From Astrocystis sublimbata (Eukaryota > Ascomycota > Sordariomycetes > Xylariales > Xylariaceae), in assembly GCA_022453515.1 (NCBI GenBank), contig JAJNNY010000107.1, positions 1 through 64,000 on the forward strand: a stretch of 64,000 nucleotides of DNA, written 5' to 3'. Below the pieces are notes generated by a model. It was not told where the DNA came from and made no database searches. It worked only from the letters and a program-made list of their open reading frames with translations. The position numbers and the translations under genes were made by a program. Shown here piece after piece: positions 1 through 10,485 of this stretch. Positions within the stretch are counted from its first letter, which is position 1. Every line of letters begins with the position of its first letter.

Positions 1-67
1 ATAACAAAAGTCATTTACTGGACTTCCAGCAGTGTGAACTGTGACAAGCGTTGTTCATTCCCCAGCT

Positions 68-193
68 TCGTCTTTCACTGTTTCTGGGTGCATTACAGAT
101 GATGGCCAGCATTACGACGCTGATGTGATCATCTTTGCAACGGGCTTTGACACGTCCTACATACCCCATCTTAGTAGGAAGGCTCGTCATTAA
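68..193 (+). pseudogene. Flavin-dependent monooxygenase relic, C-terminal fragment
   Basis: A short reading frame ending with TAA at 191-193 contains DADVIIFATGFDTSYIP. This matches the conserved [FL]ATG[FY] segment that lies before the C-terminal region of flavin-containing and Baeyer-Villiger monooxygenases, a family that uses FAD and NADPH to oxygenate small molecules. Nothing of the dinucleotide-binding GxGxxG motifs is inside the window, and the frame stops soon after the motif. The piece is therefore either the end of a gene that starts outside the window or a decayed copy. The early stop, well before the usual C-terminal domain, makes a relic more likely. Its neighbours (O-methyltransferase, P450, transporter, regulator) are typical partners of such oxygenases. 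Confidence 0.45.
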
Positions 194-853
194 CATTTGA
201 AGATCGCCAAAACTGGTTCTCAACCAATCAGACAGCTCCATCGACAAGAGAGGCTACGATCCGCCGGACCAAAGACAGCACACTTAGAGACACCATAGTC
301 TTACCGTTTCCAGAAATCTTCATAATATTAACGTGTTATTTCAGTTATGTCACGCAATATGAGCAAAGAGCTATCTATCATATCATAGACATACCCCTAG
401 GTCCAGAAGCGTTATAAAATCCGGAAGCGTTGTGGATTTCGGAAGCCTTATTAGGTACCCTTCCAGAAGACCAACAAGCCTTGTGGCCCCCCTCAACCTG
501 CCTCTACAGTACCTAGTACTACCTACCTAAGTAGGTAGGTAGAAAATCAACCCGCATAAAAGGCCCCCATTCTACCCCCTTTTGCCAAGGATTGCGGGGT
601 AGCCCAAAAACAACCCATACTAACCTGAACTGGTTTGGACTTCCCGTGAGGTACCTTCATCTCTTGAGAAATATGTACAATAACACGTTGCCAAGAGCAC
701 ATTTGCTTAATTACTATGTACAATTACATGTAATGGCCAGGGCCCCTCAAGTTCTCCACGCGGCCCGTTTCCGTACCATATCGGACCCGGATCCTAAAGG
801 GCCATGCATGCATATGCATGGCTGCGCTAGGTAGTAACAGCGCTACTTACCCC
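194..853. other. Intergenic stretch, no gene seen
   Basis: No frame with family resemblance is visible. The stretch holds a TACC/GGTA-rich imperfect palindrome at 521-541 and lies downstream of the minus-strand methyltransferase, so it should contain that gene's 3' untranslated region. Confidence 0.5.
521..541. repeat. TACCTA/TAGGTA imperfect palindrome
   Basis: ACCTACCTAA followed by GTAGGTAGGTA forms an inverted repeat of the tetranucleotide GGTA. The same string type recurs at 6267-6280, 28748-28762, about 31612-31623, 33719-33730, 39109-39118 and 46214-46230. Confidence 0.6.
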
Positions 854-2290
854 CTACTCCGGACGCTCACACTCGATGATACTCTCAACCCCATTGACAG
901 GAGTCCAGATGCCCGTAATATTGAGACCACATTTACCCTCCAACATCTGTGTCCACTGCGCGACGCTGCGCTCCTTGGCGCCGAAGTTTGTCATCATAAT
1001 GAGATCCAGGGCAGTCTGTTCGTAGTCCGGTGCGACATCAGGGACTACGTGCTCATGAATAAGAAACTTGCTGTACTTCGGCTTCATAGCTTTCATGACT
1101 CCTGTCGCGATCTTCTCAGCCTCCTCATCTGGCCAATCATGGAGGACAAAATGGGTGTAGTAGACACGCGCACCTACGAGCTCATGGTTAGTTGACTAAG
1201 GTATATAGAGTCATAGACCGATCGGTGATGAAGACTAGATAGGTCATCAACTTACCCTTCACAGGCTGCTCAGTGAAGAAGTCATAGTCCATCTTCTCGA
1301 TGCGGGGGTGAAGTGGTTGGACCGAGTCAAGGACGATAGGCAGGTCTTGGAGAATGAATCGTCCCGGGGCATCCGGGTACTTTGCAAGAAGCCCTGCCGT
1401 GTAGTGCCCAATACCTCCAGCGAGGTCGATAAGTAAGGTGGCGTTTTCGTCTGTCGCATCGAAGCCCTCAAAGACTCTGTCTTGAATGGGATAGAAGCCT
1501 TCGTCAAACCATTGAGGCCGCCCCAGGAGGTAACCATGCATATGATCGTTGAAATTCTGACCGTGCGGTGGGCTGGCCTGGAGGTGCGCAAACCAATGAA
1601 GGTCTGTGTTATGTGCCGCTTGGTAGGGAGTATCGAGGTTATTGGTAGGACACTTGTACCCTTTCTTTTCGAGCCAGTCGTGGCTCTCGAGGAAGGCAGG
1701 GACCAGGATGGGTGGACTAAGTGAATAACTATTAGCTGTTGAACACTGCATTCGCACCAAGTATGAGTTTTTACCACGTGTGGTAACCGCCGCTCATGAC
1801 GACAAGCGACAAGGATTTGCTAAAGCTGTTGGGCGTATATTCGTCGGGGGCGGTCATGTCGATATAACCAGATGCGGCTATGTGCCTCATCATGCGCGTC
1901 AATAGCTCTTCCTGTACACCTATTTGCTTCGCGAGGTCGGCTACCTTCTGGGGCCCATCCCCATTCCTTGCCATGGCTTTCCACAAGCCGGACTGAACGC
2001 CAAACTGGATGGCCATAACATTGCAAGGCTGTTGGTTGTCAGCAATCTCGTGGTAAGCGACAGATTTTCGCTTGACCTACTTGTGCCCAAACATGCTGGA
2101 TCATCATCTCACGAGGGGTTTCAAGTGCGTGAGTCAACGCCCTTACTTTGGCAAGCAGCTCTCGTCGAGTCGCGACAGATCCGCCACTTTCAGAGAAAGA
2201 ATGACCAGCAGAGGCCACGTCCGATAATAGGGTCGGCACGGCGTCAATGTCGGTTGGAGCAACGGCCGACATGATATCTGGGTTTGACAT
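854..2290 (-). CDS. O-methyltransferase family 2 (plant COMT-like), SAM-dependent
   Basis: Four exons: 2290-2081, 2028-1775, 1716-1256 and 1173-854, giving 414 residues, normal for the family. Introns are 52, 58 and 82 bases with GT-AG ends and restore frame exactly. The enzyme should transfer a methyl group from S-adenosylmethionine to a hydroxyl of a small, probably aromatic, metabolite. The N-terminal third (about 45-150) is the helical dimerisation/substrate region. SAM motif I reads LLIDLAGGIG near 248-257. The motif VLHDW carries the expected general-base His at about 320, and LIHEHVVPD follows. The start is the first ATG of a frame open further upstream; a second ATG lies six codons on. 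It lies beside a monooxygenase relic, a P450 pseudogene, an MFS transporter and a Zn2Cys6 regulator, suggesting a secondary-metabolite cluster. The substrate cannot be read from sequence. Confidence 0.9.
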
Positions 2291-4824
2291 GATGAGAGTC
2301 ACAGACAAGGGAGAAAGCAATGATCGTTGCGGTATCGTGTTCAGGTACAGTCAAGTCTCGTAGTAGACTGTCGTCAATAGAAAAAGACGTCGGATGAAGA
2401 GTATTCAGGAGACCGACTAGTTGAAAGGAGGTGGCCCGTTGAGGTATGATCACTGACGCGAAATCTCAGGAAAATATGACGGAGAAGATGCCACTTGAAG
2501 GGTATCACAGCCTCTTTTCTTTGTGTCAACCTGACGCGGGAAGCTGCACAACAGCCGACTAGGATACCTGGGTTGCTTCCAAAAACAAAAGGAAGAAGTG
2601 CCAACCGAAACCAAGCATGTGCAGGGGTCACATAGACCTCGGATGCAGCCAATTCCGTGCACAAAATGTCAAGCCACCACTCCAAGGTGTACCTATACAG
2701 CTATTAGTTGGCGAAACTGGCAGACCCTGAAGCATCCTCCCGGAGTGTCCGTGTAGATACAAATCGGTTGATCGAATGATATAACCACTTTTCGAACATA
2801 ACATAAGCATCAATGCTACCACACTCATCATAAGGTTGCACGCCGTACCATGAGCTCCACGATGGACCAAACAGCGTACATGCAATGGCAACGACTTGAA
2901 CTGCGATGCCACGGTACAATCTGCCACGACTACACCTTCCCCTTGTAATATTTGCAAAAAATACCAAGGCTCGTTAAATACCGTATACGAATACCCATAT
3001 AACAACAACGCCAAAAGCCTTGCATCGCAGCCAACAGCTCTTCTGAGTACCAACAGAAGCCCACCGTCGCCGTAATATCCTATTTATAGTTATAGGAGGA
3101 CCTACATTCCTCGGGAAGGATGTACACAACCTAACAGCCGTAATAGAATACGACAACGACCTACCACGGTACACATAAAGGGTCGATCGGAAGAAATAAA
3201 GCCTATTACCGCGAGGGCCTAGGAAAAGTATCTACGTACTGCCGTTTACTCGGGCGTCCTCTGTACCTCGATAGGTGATTACCGGCCCATCCGTGTCAGA
3301 CCCCCCAAGTTCTTCATGCCAATGTACGCCATCACGATCTCAATGGGATTTCTCCGTTCCAGCGACGTACTGTTGGGACAAGTGGGACACAGTTGATTAT
3401 ACCTGGGCCGCTTGCGGTGAGTGCGAATCCTGTCTCTTGAGATTGTGCTAGTTCAACAGCACTGATAATAGCTCTGCAGCATTCTCGGCATTCGTCGACT
3501 TGTACTTGTCGGTTTATCCTGCGATAGTCTTGTATAAGATTCGCCTCCCTACCAGGAAAAAGATTGCGTTGAGCGCTGCCCTCGGCATCGGATCAATGTA
3601 GGTGTTCACTTGAACAGTTCGGAGCATTCTGAAAGTGTCCAGCCATGCTGATACTAGGTTCAGTTCTACAGTGGTTGCGGTCTATAAAATTACAACCCTT
3701 GATAGCCTCGCCAGTACGATGATGCGCCGTCACTAGCCCAGCAGGTTTGTTAATCATTAGGGCGACAGATTCCTAGGACAGGACATGTAAAAGTATCGTT
3801 TTCTGCTTAGAAGCTCTTATGTACTTAGTATTGAGCCTTGAATTGAGTGAGACATACCATCGGGAGAATCCAATGCCCAAAAAGGAGTCAAAAACGCGGG
3901 CGCGAAGGGTGTCAAGCTTCATCATCACCCGTTTGTAAGTGGGTGTTTAGAAATACCTAATCTATCACGGAAAAGTAGATCTACAACGCTCCCTGTTCTA
4001 GGAGATCAGGTAACTAGTATTCCACATGCTTACACTTATAAGTAGCTACACTTATTCTATTTTATACTTTAAAAAACTTAGCTTAGAGATTATGTGAATC
4101 TATGTTGATAAGCTCCCTACTAAGACTGTACTAGCTATTCTTCCTAGGAGTTATCACGTACTCTCTTACATAACATAATCAACAGGCACAAAATGCGCGT
4201 CGGCAAGGCTCTGGGGACGCTATCCAGAATAGTCCTTCTGCAGCAGTTCGATGGTAGGCCAGTCTCGGATGCTGGGTCTACGTGCCCGTTCCGGCGGAAG
4301 TGTGCAGCTCTCGTTGTCGTTGATGGCATATTCGCTTGCGCCGCACAACTCCATGCATCATACAAAACCGGCTAGTGGCATAGGCATTTTAGTGAAGCTA
4401 ATGAGCTTTCACAGGCTCATTTTTCGGATGCGGGGGATCGAAGCAAATAGACGTGGTGCCACCCATTGATGTAGTATTTGCTTACATCTAGGACGACCAA
4501 TCTCTGAATAAATACTGCAGTTCCAAACCCAATGCGCATGCACGTCCTCTATCGCCTTTTCCGGTGTGATTGATTAGTGCATGACTTTACAATTGAAGCC
4601 AATACCAGAAGCTTATTTGCTGGATCGTCTCTCTTCGAAATCTTCGTGCATTGGATTTTCAACAGTGCTCTGCCAACCCGGCTGTTGACTTGAATTTTAG
4701 CTTGTCACGCATTTATCTAGAACGTTACTATCCGTGCAATTAGTCCACCAGGATAAAGACTAGTGATTAAAGTAGTAGAGACATTTGCCCCAGCGAATAC
4801 CCATACTTCTTTTGCTTGTCATCC
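2291..4824. other. Gene-poor interval between O-methyltransferase and P450 pseudogene
   Basis: Several open frames exist (for example 2628-3053 on the minus strand), but none shows a recognisable motif, a good start context or consistent splice sites. Parts such as 4010-4180 are visibly AT-rich. Such texture is often left by mutated transposons, but no transposase motif or terminal repeat could be seen. The promoter of the methyltransferase must lie just upstream of 2290. Confidence 0.5.
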
Positions 4825-6160
4825 ATGACCATGGCGTTCCCTGGCTATGCCATGGTTGGCCTTGGCGAGATTGCCGTCCTGGTCGTCTTGGGCATCCTTT
4901 TGCCCTACCTACTGCACGCTTGGTGCTATCGTCCAGATCTCAACCTAATCCCGGGTCCCTTTCTTGCCAAGTTTACGAGTCTTTGGAAGTTCTATGTCTC
5001 GTGGAAGGAGATTATGCCTTTCACGAGTGTAGACTTGCACGAGGAACTTGGGCCGTTAGTAAGGATAGGACCGAACCATATATCTACATCAAGCGCCGAA
5101 TCCCTTGCCCTTATACATCGGTCCCGTTCCGGATTCATCGGAAAAGTATTCTGGCTTCTTGGATTGGTCGAGTGTCTGCGACTTTGATTTCATTAACCAT
5201 CCGGTGGTTCCCCATGTACGACCTTCTCCTCACAAGCTTCGAAGGCGAAATTCTACATAACCTCTTCTCGACCCAAGACCCCGGCGTTCATGCAGCACTC
5301 AAACGAAAGATAGCCCCCTTATACACTAAAAGGCTTTGTCCTCTCTTGAGTTCCATATCGACGATTGTATTGCCCATTTCATGTCTACAATGGAGATAAT
5401 GATTGGCAGGCCAGAGAATAAACCCATCGATCTAGGGGTTTGGCTTCAATGTTATGCATTCGACTGTATCGGTACAGTCAACTTCTCTCGAAAGATGGGT
5501 TATCTAGCGGGTCAGGACGTAGATGGGCTGTGCGATTTGGAACTGAAGAAAATGCTGGAATTTGGCACGGTAAGGGAGATTTGATCAAGGCCATGCTTCA
5601 CTCCATTAATGTCCCAGCTAATGAAAGTCGTTTAGTGGGGTCAAGTAGTTCCTTTCGTGGAAGTCTGGATGAAAATCTGGACCTTTTTCATGGGCCCTGG
5701 CGACCAGAATGCTTTTTTTCCAGGTGTGTCAAGTCGATCTCTTCGATAAACAAAAGTGGAGGAATCACTGACCTTGAAGATAATAGACTGCTTTGGATGT
5801 CGTCCAGGATCGAATAAAACACCCAACCGAAGGCCCGGACCAGCTGAATCGATTCTTAAACCTACACCAGTCAGACCCAAATGAATTCACGGTGGGACAT
5901 GTGATAGGGGCAACACTCATCACTTTGTAAGGGCCTTTTATAAACAGCACTCCGTCAAGTTGACACTATGTTTTCTATCTAACCTTGCGGCACTTAACAG
6001 AGTCACTTCACACGAGGTAGTGTCCACAGCGTTGCGAGCGGTGGTCTATTACCTCGCCAAAGACGCGAAAAGACAAGAAAGGGTTCAAAATGAAATATCG
6101 GAGCTGTTAGAAACGGCAAACAAAGCACTCCGGCGCAGCAGTGGTAAAAATGTACCGAGT
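4825..6160 (+). pseudogene. Cytochrome P450 pseudogene, frame-broken and lacking the heme-binding end
   Basis: From ATG 4825 a good P450 N-terminus is seen: a membrane anchor, then IPGPFLAKFTSLWKFY and LGPLVRIGPNHIS. The frame breaks near 5145. Resemblance resumes in another frame (LFSTQDPGVHAALKRKIAP, about 5250-5320) and shifts again near 5335 (SLEFHIDDCIAHF). Later pieces fit exons separated by plausible introns: 5574-5637, 5732-5792 (with an open DVVQDRIKHP segment after it) and about 5928-6000. The last exon holds TALRAVVYYLAKDAKRQE, the region after the I-helix, but the usual AGxDT oxygen-activation motif is absent. After about 6160 similarity ends, with no ExxR and no FxxGxxxCxG cysteine loop. 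The fold resembles pisatin-demethylase-type fungal P450s. A catalytic product is not expected. Confidence 0.75.
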
Positions 6161-6777
6161 ACAAATATACCTACCTCGCCTACTAGCTTAGCTTTGAGCT
6201 TAATGTAGCTAGCTGGAACGTTTGAACCAGTATCTGTTGGATTGATTTACCACGGTGCCAAAGATGTACCTAGGTAGGTAGAGTGAGACAGCCTGCCAGT
6301 GGAACAAGTAGACGGTTGGGTTCGAATCCTAACAGCGCTAATGATAGGCATTCGCCTGCTTGGCTCATTTGGTAGTTACCAGAACAAAAGACAAAAGTGA
6401 ATCCAACATATACCTTGCTATATGTACCTACTCCAATGCTTCCTGTGTTTTGTCCCTCTAATGAGCGCCCTGGAGTCTGCCCGGGGGACTTTCCAATGCC
6501 CTCTCCCTTCCGACGTCCCTGCTTCTTACACTGCATCGACCTTGTTCCATCCTTGTCTTTTTATTCCCTCCCTTAAGACTCCTTCAGAAAACGCACTTGT
6601 CTCAGCGCATCGCGTAACATGACCTGAAGTCCAACTCTTGGTCACCCGTTTGCAGCTTTTGCCCGCCGTCCGAGTCTTTCTCAAGATTGATTTCAATCTA
6701 TTTACCTTGCGGCCCACCCATCCCTCGTTTTCACGACACTCGTCCTCGGCATTGATCATTCGCCCAGGCCTTCCAGC
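6161..6777. promoter_or_regulatory. Upstream region of the MCT-type transporter
   Basis: This stretch separates the P450 pseudogene from the transporter start. It contains the palindrome TACCTAGGTAGGTA at 6267-6280 and a pyrimidine-rich tract at about 6480-6570, a common feature of fungal promoters and 5' leaders. A T-arm-like string at about 6313-6330 does not extend to a tRNA. Confidence 0.4.
6267..6280. repeat. TACCTAGGTAGGTA palindromic string
   Basis: Perfect TACCTAGGTA palindrome extended by one GGTA unit; one of at least seven related copies between genes in this window. Confidence 0.6.
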
Positions 6778-8298
6778 ATGCCATCCACTTCCGAGGATCT
6801 GACTTCTGCATCAAACGAGAAACCTGTGTCTCCTCGGCAAAATGGCGTGGCTTCAAATGAGCAGTCTCCATCCGCTTCTCGTCTCAACCCTCCAGTGCAG
6901 CAAAGAACACCACCTCCAAACGGGGGAGTGCAAGCCTGGCTACAGGTTCTGGGCGCCTTCTTGCTGTTCTTCAACTCCTGGGGCCTGCTGAATACCTTCG
7001 GAGTTTTCCAAACCTTCTACGAGTCCGGGTCACTCTTCAAGGCGTCATCGTCCACTATCTCTTTGGTTGGGTCCTTCCAGGGTTTTTTCCTACTCTTCGT
7101 CGGCTTTCTCGCCGGTCCCCTCTTCGATAGGGGCTACCTTCGCCCCTTATTGGTAATCGGCACCATCCTCGTCGTTTTCGGTCTTATGATTTTAAGTATC
7201 GCTTCTCAGTACTGGCATGTACTACTTGCACAAGGATTCTCTATTGGGATAGGGATCGGGTGCTTATTTTTGCCATGCGTTGCTATTATACCAATGTATT
7301 TCAGCACTCGACTTGGCCTCGCAGTCGGAATAGCCTCAACCGGATCGTCGGCGGGCGGTTTGATCTACCCAGTTGTGATGAACGAGTTATTATACCGCAT
7401 TGGTTTTGCTTGGTCAGTTCGAGTGCTCGGATTTCTTGTTTTCGGCACTTTAATCGTTCCGTTGAGCGTTCTACGAATGCGTGCCAAGCCACCGAAGTCG
7501 CGCTCTTTTATCGACTGGTCGGCCTTCCGGGATTTTGACTTTATATTCATCGTTATTGCGACCTTCATCGGCTTCATCGGCTTCTTCATACTACTGACGT
7601 ACCTGTCATTCTATGCTGCAAATACAGGTACTACCGATACCAGGCTTGCCTTTTATCTCGTCTCCATCTTCAATGCAGGTTCAGTCGTTGGTCGCCTCAC
7701 GCCAAGCGCCTTGTCGGATATTACCGGGCCATTCAATATGGTAAGTACGACAGCATTCCGTGCCAGTAGGTTTCCCCCCTGTTTCTGAGATCTTCTAACT
7801 TTTTTGTAGTAAGTAAATGATATATCGCCTTTCTTTGACAGCTTCCCGGGCCTGAGACCTGGCGAGACGTCTCAGATGACCCCTGGAAAGGATTACTGAC
7901 ATTGGATATTTCCGACTTATAGAGCACCCTGCGCCGCTATCTCCGGTGTATTAGCGTTCATCATGATCGCCGCCCGGGGATCGCCGGCATCGTTGATCGT
8001 CTTGGCGGTTCTCGAAGGAATCTTCAGCGGCGTTTTCGTATCGCTCCCGACTGTGCTGCTGGCGTCCGTTACAAAGGACATGAGTAGATTTGGAACACGT
8101 GTCGGCATGTCCTGTGGCTTCCTGGCTTTTGCTTTACTTCTTGGAGGGCCCAGTGCGGGAAGCGTTTTGGGAACAGTTGAGCCTCTTAACTGGGTCGGCA
8201 CATGGGTATACTGCGGAGTTACCTTGACAGTCTCTGGCTTGATGTATGCATTTCATAGATTTCACTTGAGCGGGTTCAAGTTGTGGGTAAAGGTCTAA
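6778..8298 (+). CDS. MFS transporter, monocarboxylate-transporter (MCT/SLC16) type
   Basis: Two exons, 6778-7739 and 7923-8298, give 445 residues, the usual length of fungal MCT-like proteins. About 55 hydrophilic N-terminal residues precede GGVQAWLQVLGAFLLFFNSW, the characteristic first membrane span of this family. Further spans follow, with GSFQGFFLLFVGFLAGPLFD and a final SGVFVSLPTVLLASV block. It should move a small organic acid or metabolite across a membrane. Splicing at the obvious GTAAGT (7741) directly to 7922 leaves the frame wrong. Treating 7740-7922 as two nested introns restores frame and a continuous family-like junction (GPFN-I-APCAAISGV). The gene lies head-to-tail before the Zn2Cys6 regulator, 260 bases apart. 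Alternatively the gene could carry a frameshift. The substrate is unknown. Confidence 0.85.
7740..7922 (+). other. Probable [D1,2] stwintron (nested twin intron) in the MCT-type transporter
   Basis: The internal intron 7741-7809 has donor GTAAGT, branch CTTCTAAC and acceptor TTTTGTAG. Its removal joins G at 7740 to TAAGTAAATG at 7810, creating a new perfect donor GTAAGTAAAT. The external intron then ends at TTATAG (7922) with branch TACTGAC about 25 bases upstream. Exon 1 thus ends at 7739 in phase 2, and exon 2 begins with one base completing the codon, which restores the frame. A single intron 7741-7922 would shift the frame of the whole C-terminal third. Nested introns of this class are known in filamentous ascomycetes. 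Confidence 0.7.
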
Positions 8299-8558
8299 CT
8301 GGGTCCCTTTTGCTTATGCCAATCGGCCAGGCTGGTTAATCATTGCTTTAACACGTAGATAGAATCTTGTTATAAGATTGACGCCTACCAACTTCGGCTG
8401 GCGGAGTTCGATCTTGGCATCGCCGGAGTGGGGCCTCTTGCGGACTTCTAAAGAATCTAAACTCCGCCAATGAACTGACTGCCTTTACAGGCTTCGCGTT
8501 CTAGTCGCACTCGATTTATCTCCTCTATGTCGTCGAGCCATTGAATGGCAAATTGAGA

Positions 8559-10485
8559 ATGGCGGGGTTCGATATCAATACTAGCGCCAATATATCGGCA
8601 TCCCGACAGAAGAACTGCAACAGCTGTGTCCAGGCCAAAAGACGGTGTGACAGACGAATGCCGGTATGCTCTCGTTGCGTGGCCAAGGAGATGCCTTGCG
8701 TCTACAGCAAGTCGAGAACAGCTGTCCGCCTAGAAAAGCGTGCGGGAAGGACAACTCCAAGCACGGAAACCTCAGTGGATTTCGAGGGTCTTTCTTTCGC
8801 CATGGACTCCGACTATTATCTCGAGGATATGCCCCCAAATTTCCACGCAAGCGCTGGCGTGGAGTCTACCCCCAATTCCGTCCATGACACCATGTTTAGC
8901 GGCGATACTTCGATAGACGCATTCATGCACCTTATGGGGGGCAGTGGCCCGTCTTCCTCTACCCCTTGGGCTGCCAACACTGAAGAACAGCATTTCCAAC
9001 AATTACCGACTCCCGCCGATGAAGAAGTGATGAAGAGTTACGAGAAGATGCAGGCTTGTGTACGTGAAGATTGACTTACTGGTCGGAACGCTTGTGAAAG
9101 GATCAATTCCTCTCTATTTTTACTTTCGACTCAGCTAATGGATCGAAGCGACAAACCGACGCGTCTGATATATATGATCCAAAGACACCCCTATATTACA
9201 TCTTCAATCGTGTGAAAGCATTCACCCGAGAGACAGCAACAAAACATGCTACGCCATTTATGCATGGACGGCTCTATCAAGACTTCAAACCTCAATCCAT
9301 CATATCGGTAGGGAGCTCTCGTTCGTATAATTATTCCGTGGTCACAGCCTACACAAGAACACTATATTGTCTCTTCGCCACTGCCCACAGCCATCCTCAA
9401 GAGAGTACCGCCGTCCCCTTATGTCAAGACGGCTCTAATGTCACTAATGAGTAAACATCGTCTCAGTCGTTCACTTCGTGTGTTCTTTACGAGAGCCGCA
9501 CGCCCACGAACAGGACCATGGTGATGAGATCCATATCGGGCCATGCGCGCGAGCTTGTTAACACTGAGATGTGTCGTGTCATAAAAGTAACCCCAATCGA
9601 GAAGCTTGCACGTTCACAGGCACTCTTCCTGTACCAGGTCATCCGCCTCTTTGACGGCGACGTCGCTTTGCGGGCACAAGGCGAGAAAGATATGGGGCTG
9701 CTACGAACATGGCTAAATGAGCTGTGTCATATACGTGACAATCTGGGAGATATAGCGCGGCTGGAATATTCGACAATAAAAGAGCAGTCGCCGATAGAGT
9801 GGGAGGTGAGGGGCTTGGGTCATACTATTTCGGGGGTAAACGGAGTCGCTAACTGCATTCGCAGAAATGGATATTTGCCGAGTGCGTACGACGGACGATC
9901 ATCATAACGTACGCCACCATCAGCCTATACGAGCTCCTGAAAGATCCGGAATTTATTGGTATTGGTTGGGCACACCAGAGTATACATGACACCGTCGGCT
10001 AACGTCAATACAGACCCAGCCAACACCTGGGAGCATGTCCACCGATGGACTCTCGGGCGTTCCTTGTGGGATGCCCGTTCTTCAGCTGACTTCCGCCGTG
10101 CATGGAAGGACAGTCCGCATTACGTATGTAGCTCGCTGGAGTCATTTATTACCGTTTCCGGCAGGTCTCGGGAGCATAAATTACCCTCGTCGTCTCTGTA
10201 CTCCAGAGACCACCTGCAACCCCCGCTTCACGAGCAATTTCTTTACTTTATCAGGAAGTTATTGACCCCAGCGGTATAGGTCATCTCGAACTTCGCATTC
10301 GATAAGTTCCTAGAGAATGGAAAGGGAGAAGATGTTGATGAGTTCGCGCAGATTCTCTTGAATGCGTTAGTACATGGGAGAGTCTTAATTTCGAGCAATG
10401 CTAATAGATTGACAGGGTAATGGGTGTGGATGCGATGAAAGAGTTCATGAGCTCTCGGGAAAATAAACAGGTGATGATGGAATAA
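8559..10485 (+). CDS. Zn2Cys6 (C6 fungal-type) transcription factor
   Basis: Seven exons: 8559-9057, 9135-9307, 9467-9805, 9865-9958, 10014-10123, 10280-10365 and 10416-10485, giving 456 residues. The binuclear zinc cluster is at residues 20-47 (C20, C23, C30, C37, C40, C47), with basic residues between, and should bind CGG-type DNA sites. The rest matches a family of short pathway regulators: DPKTPLYYIFNRVKAFTRE, ALFLYQVIRLFDGDVALRAQ, KWIFAECVRRTIIITYA and DVDEFAQILLN. All later junctions keep frame with GT-AG ends. The first intron has two solutions: 9058-9134 (weak donor GTGTAC, strong acceptor CTCAG) or 9060-9148 (strong donor GTACGT, acceptor GAAG); they differ by five residues. It directly follows the transporter and is the natural candidate regulator of the neighbouring metabolic genes. 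Target genes are inferred from position only. Confidence 0.88.

Noticed and set aside
2628..3053. 141-codon minus-strand frame upstream of the O-methyltransferase
   Set aside because: No recognisable motif, no conserved start and no splice partners.
6296..6340. tRNA-like T-arm (GGTTCGAATCC) upstream of the transporter
   Set aside because: No matching acceptor stem, anticodon arm or D-arm could be folded in the preceding 70 bases.
7741..7922. Calling the MCT-type transporter a frameshift pseudogene
   Set aside because: The nested-intron reading restores the frame exactly, using consensus donors, branch sites and acceptors.
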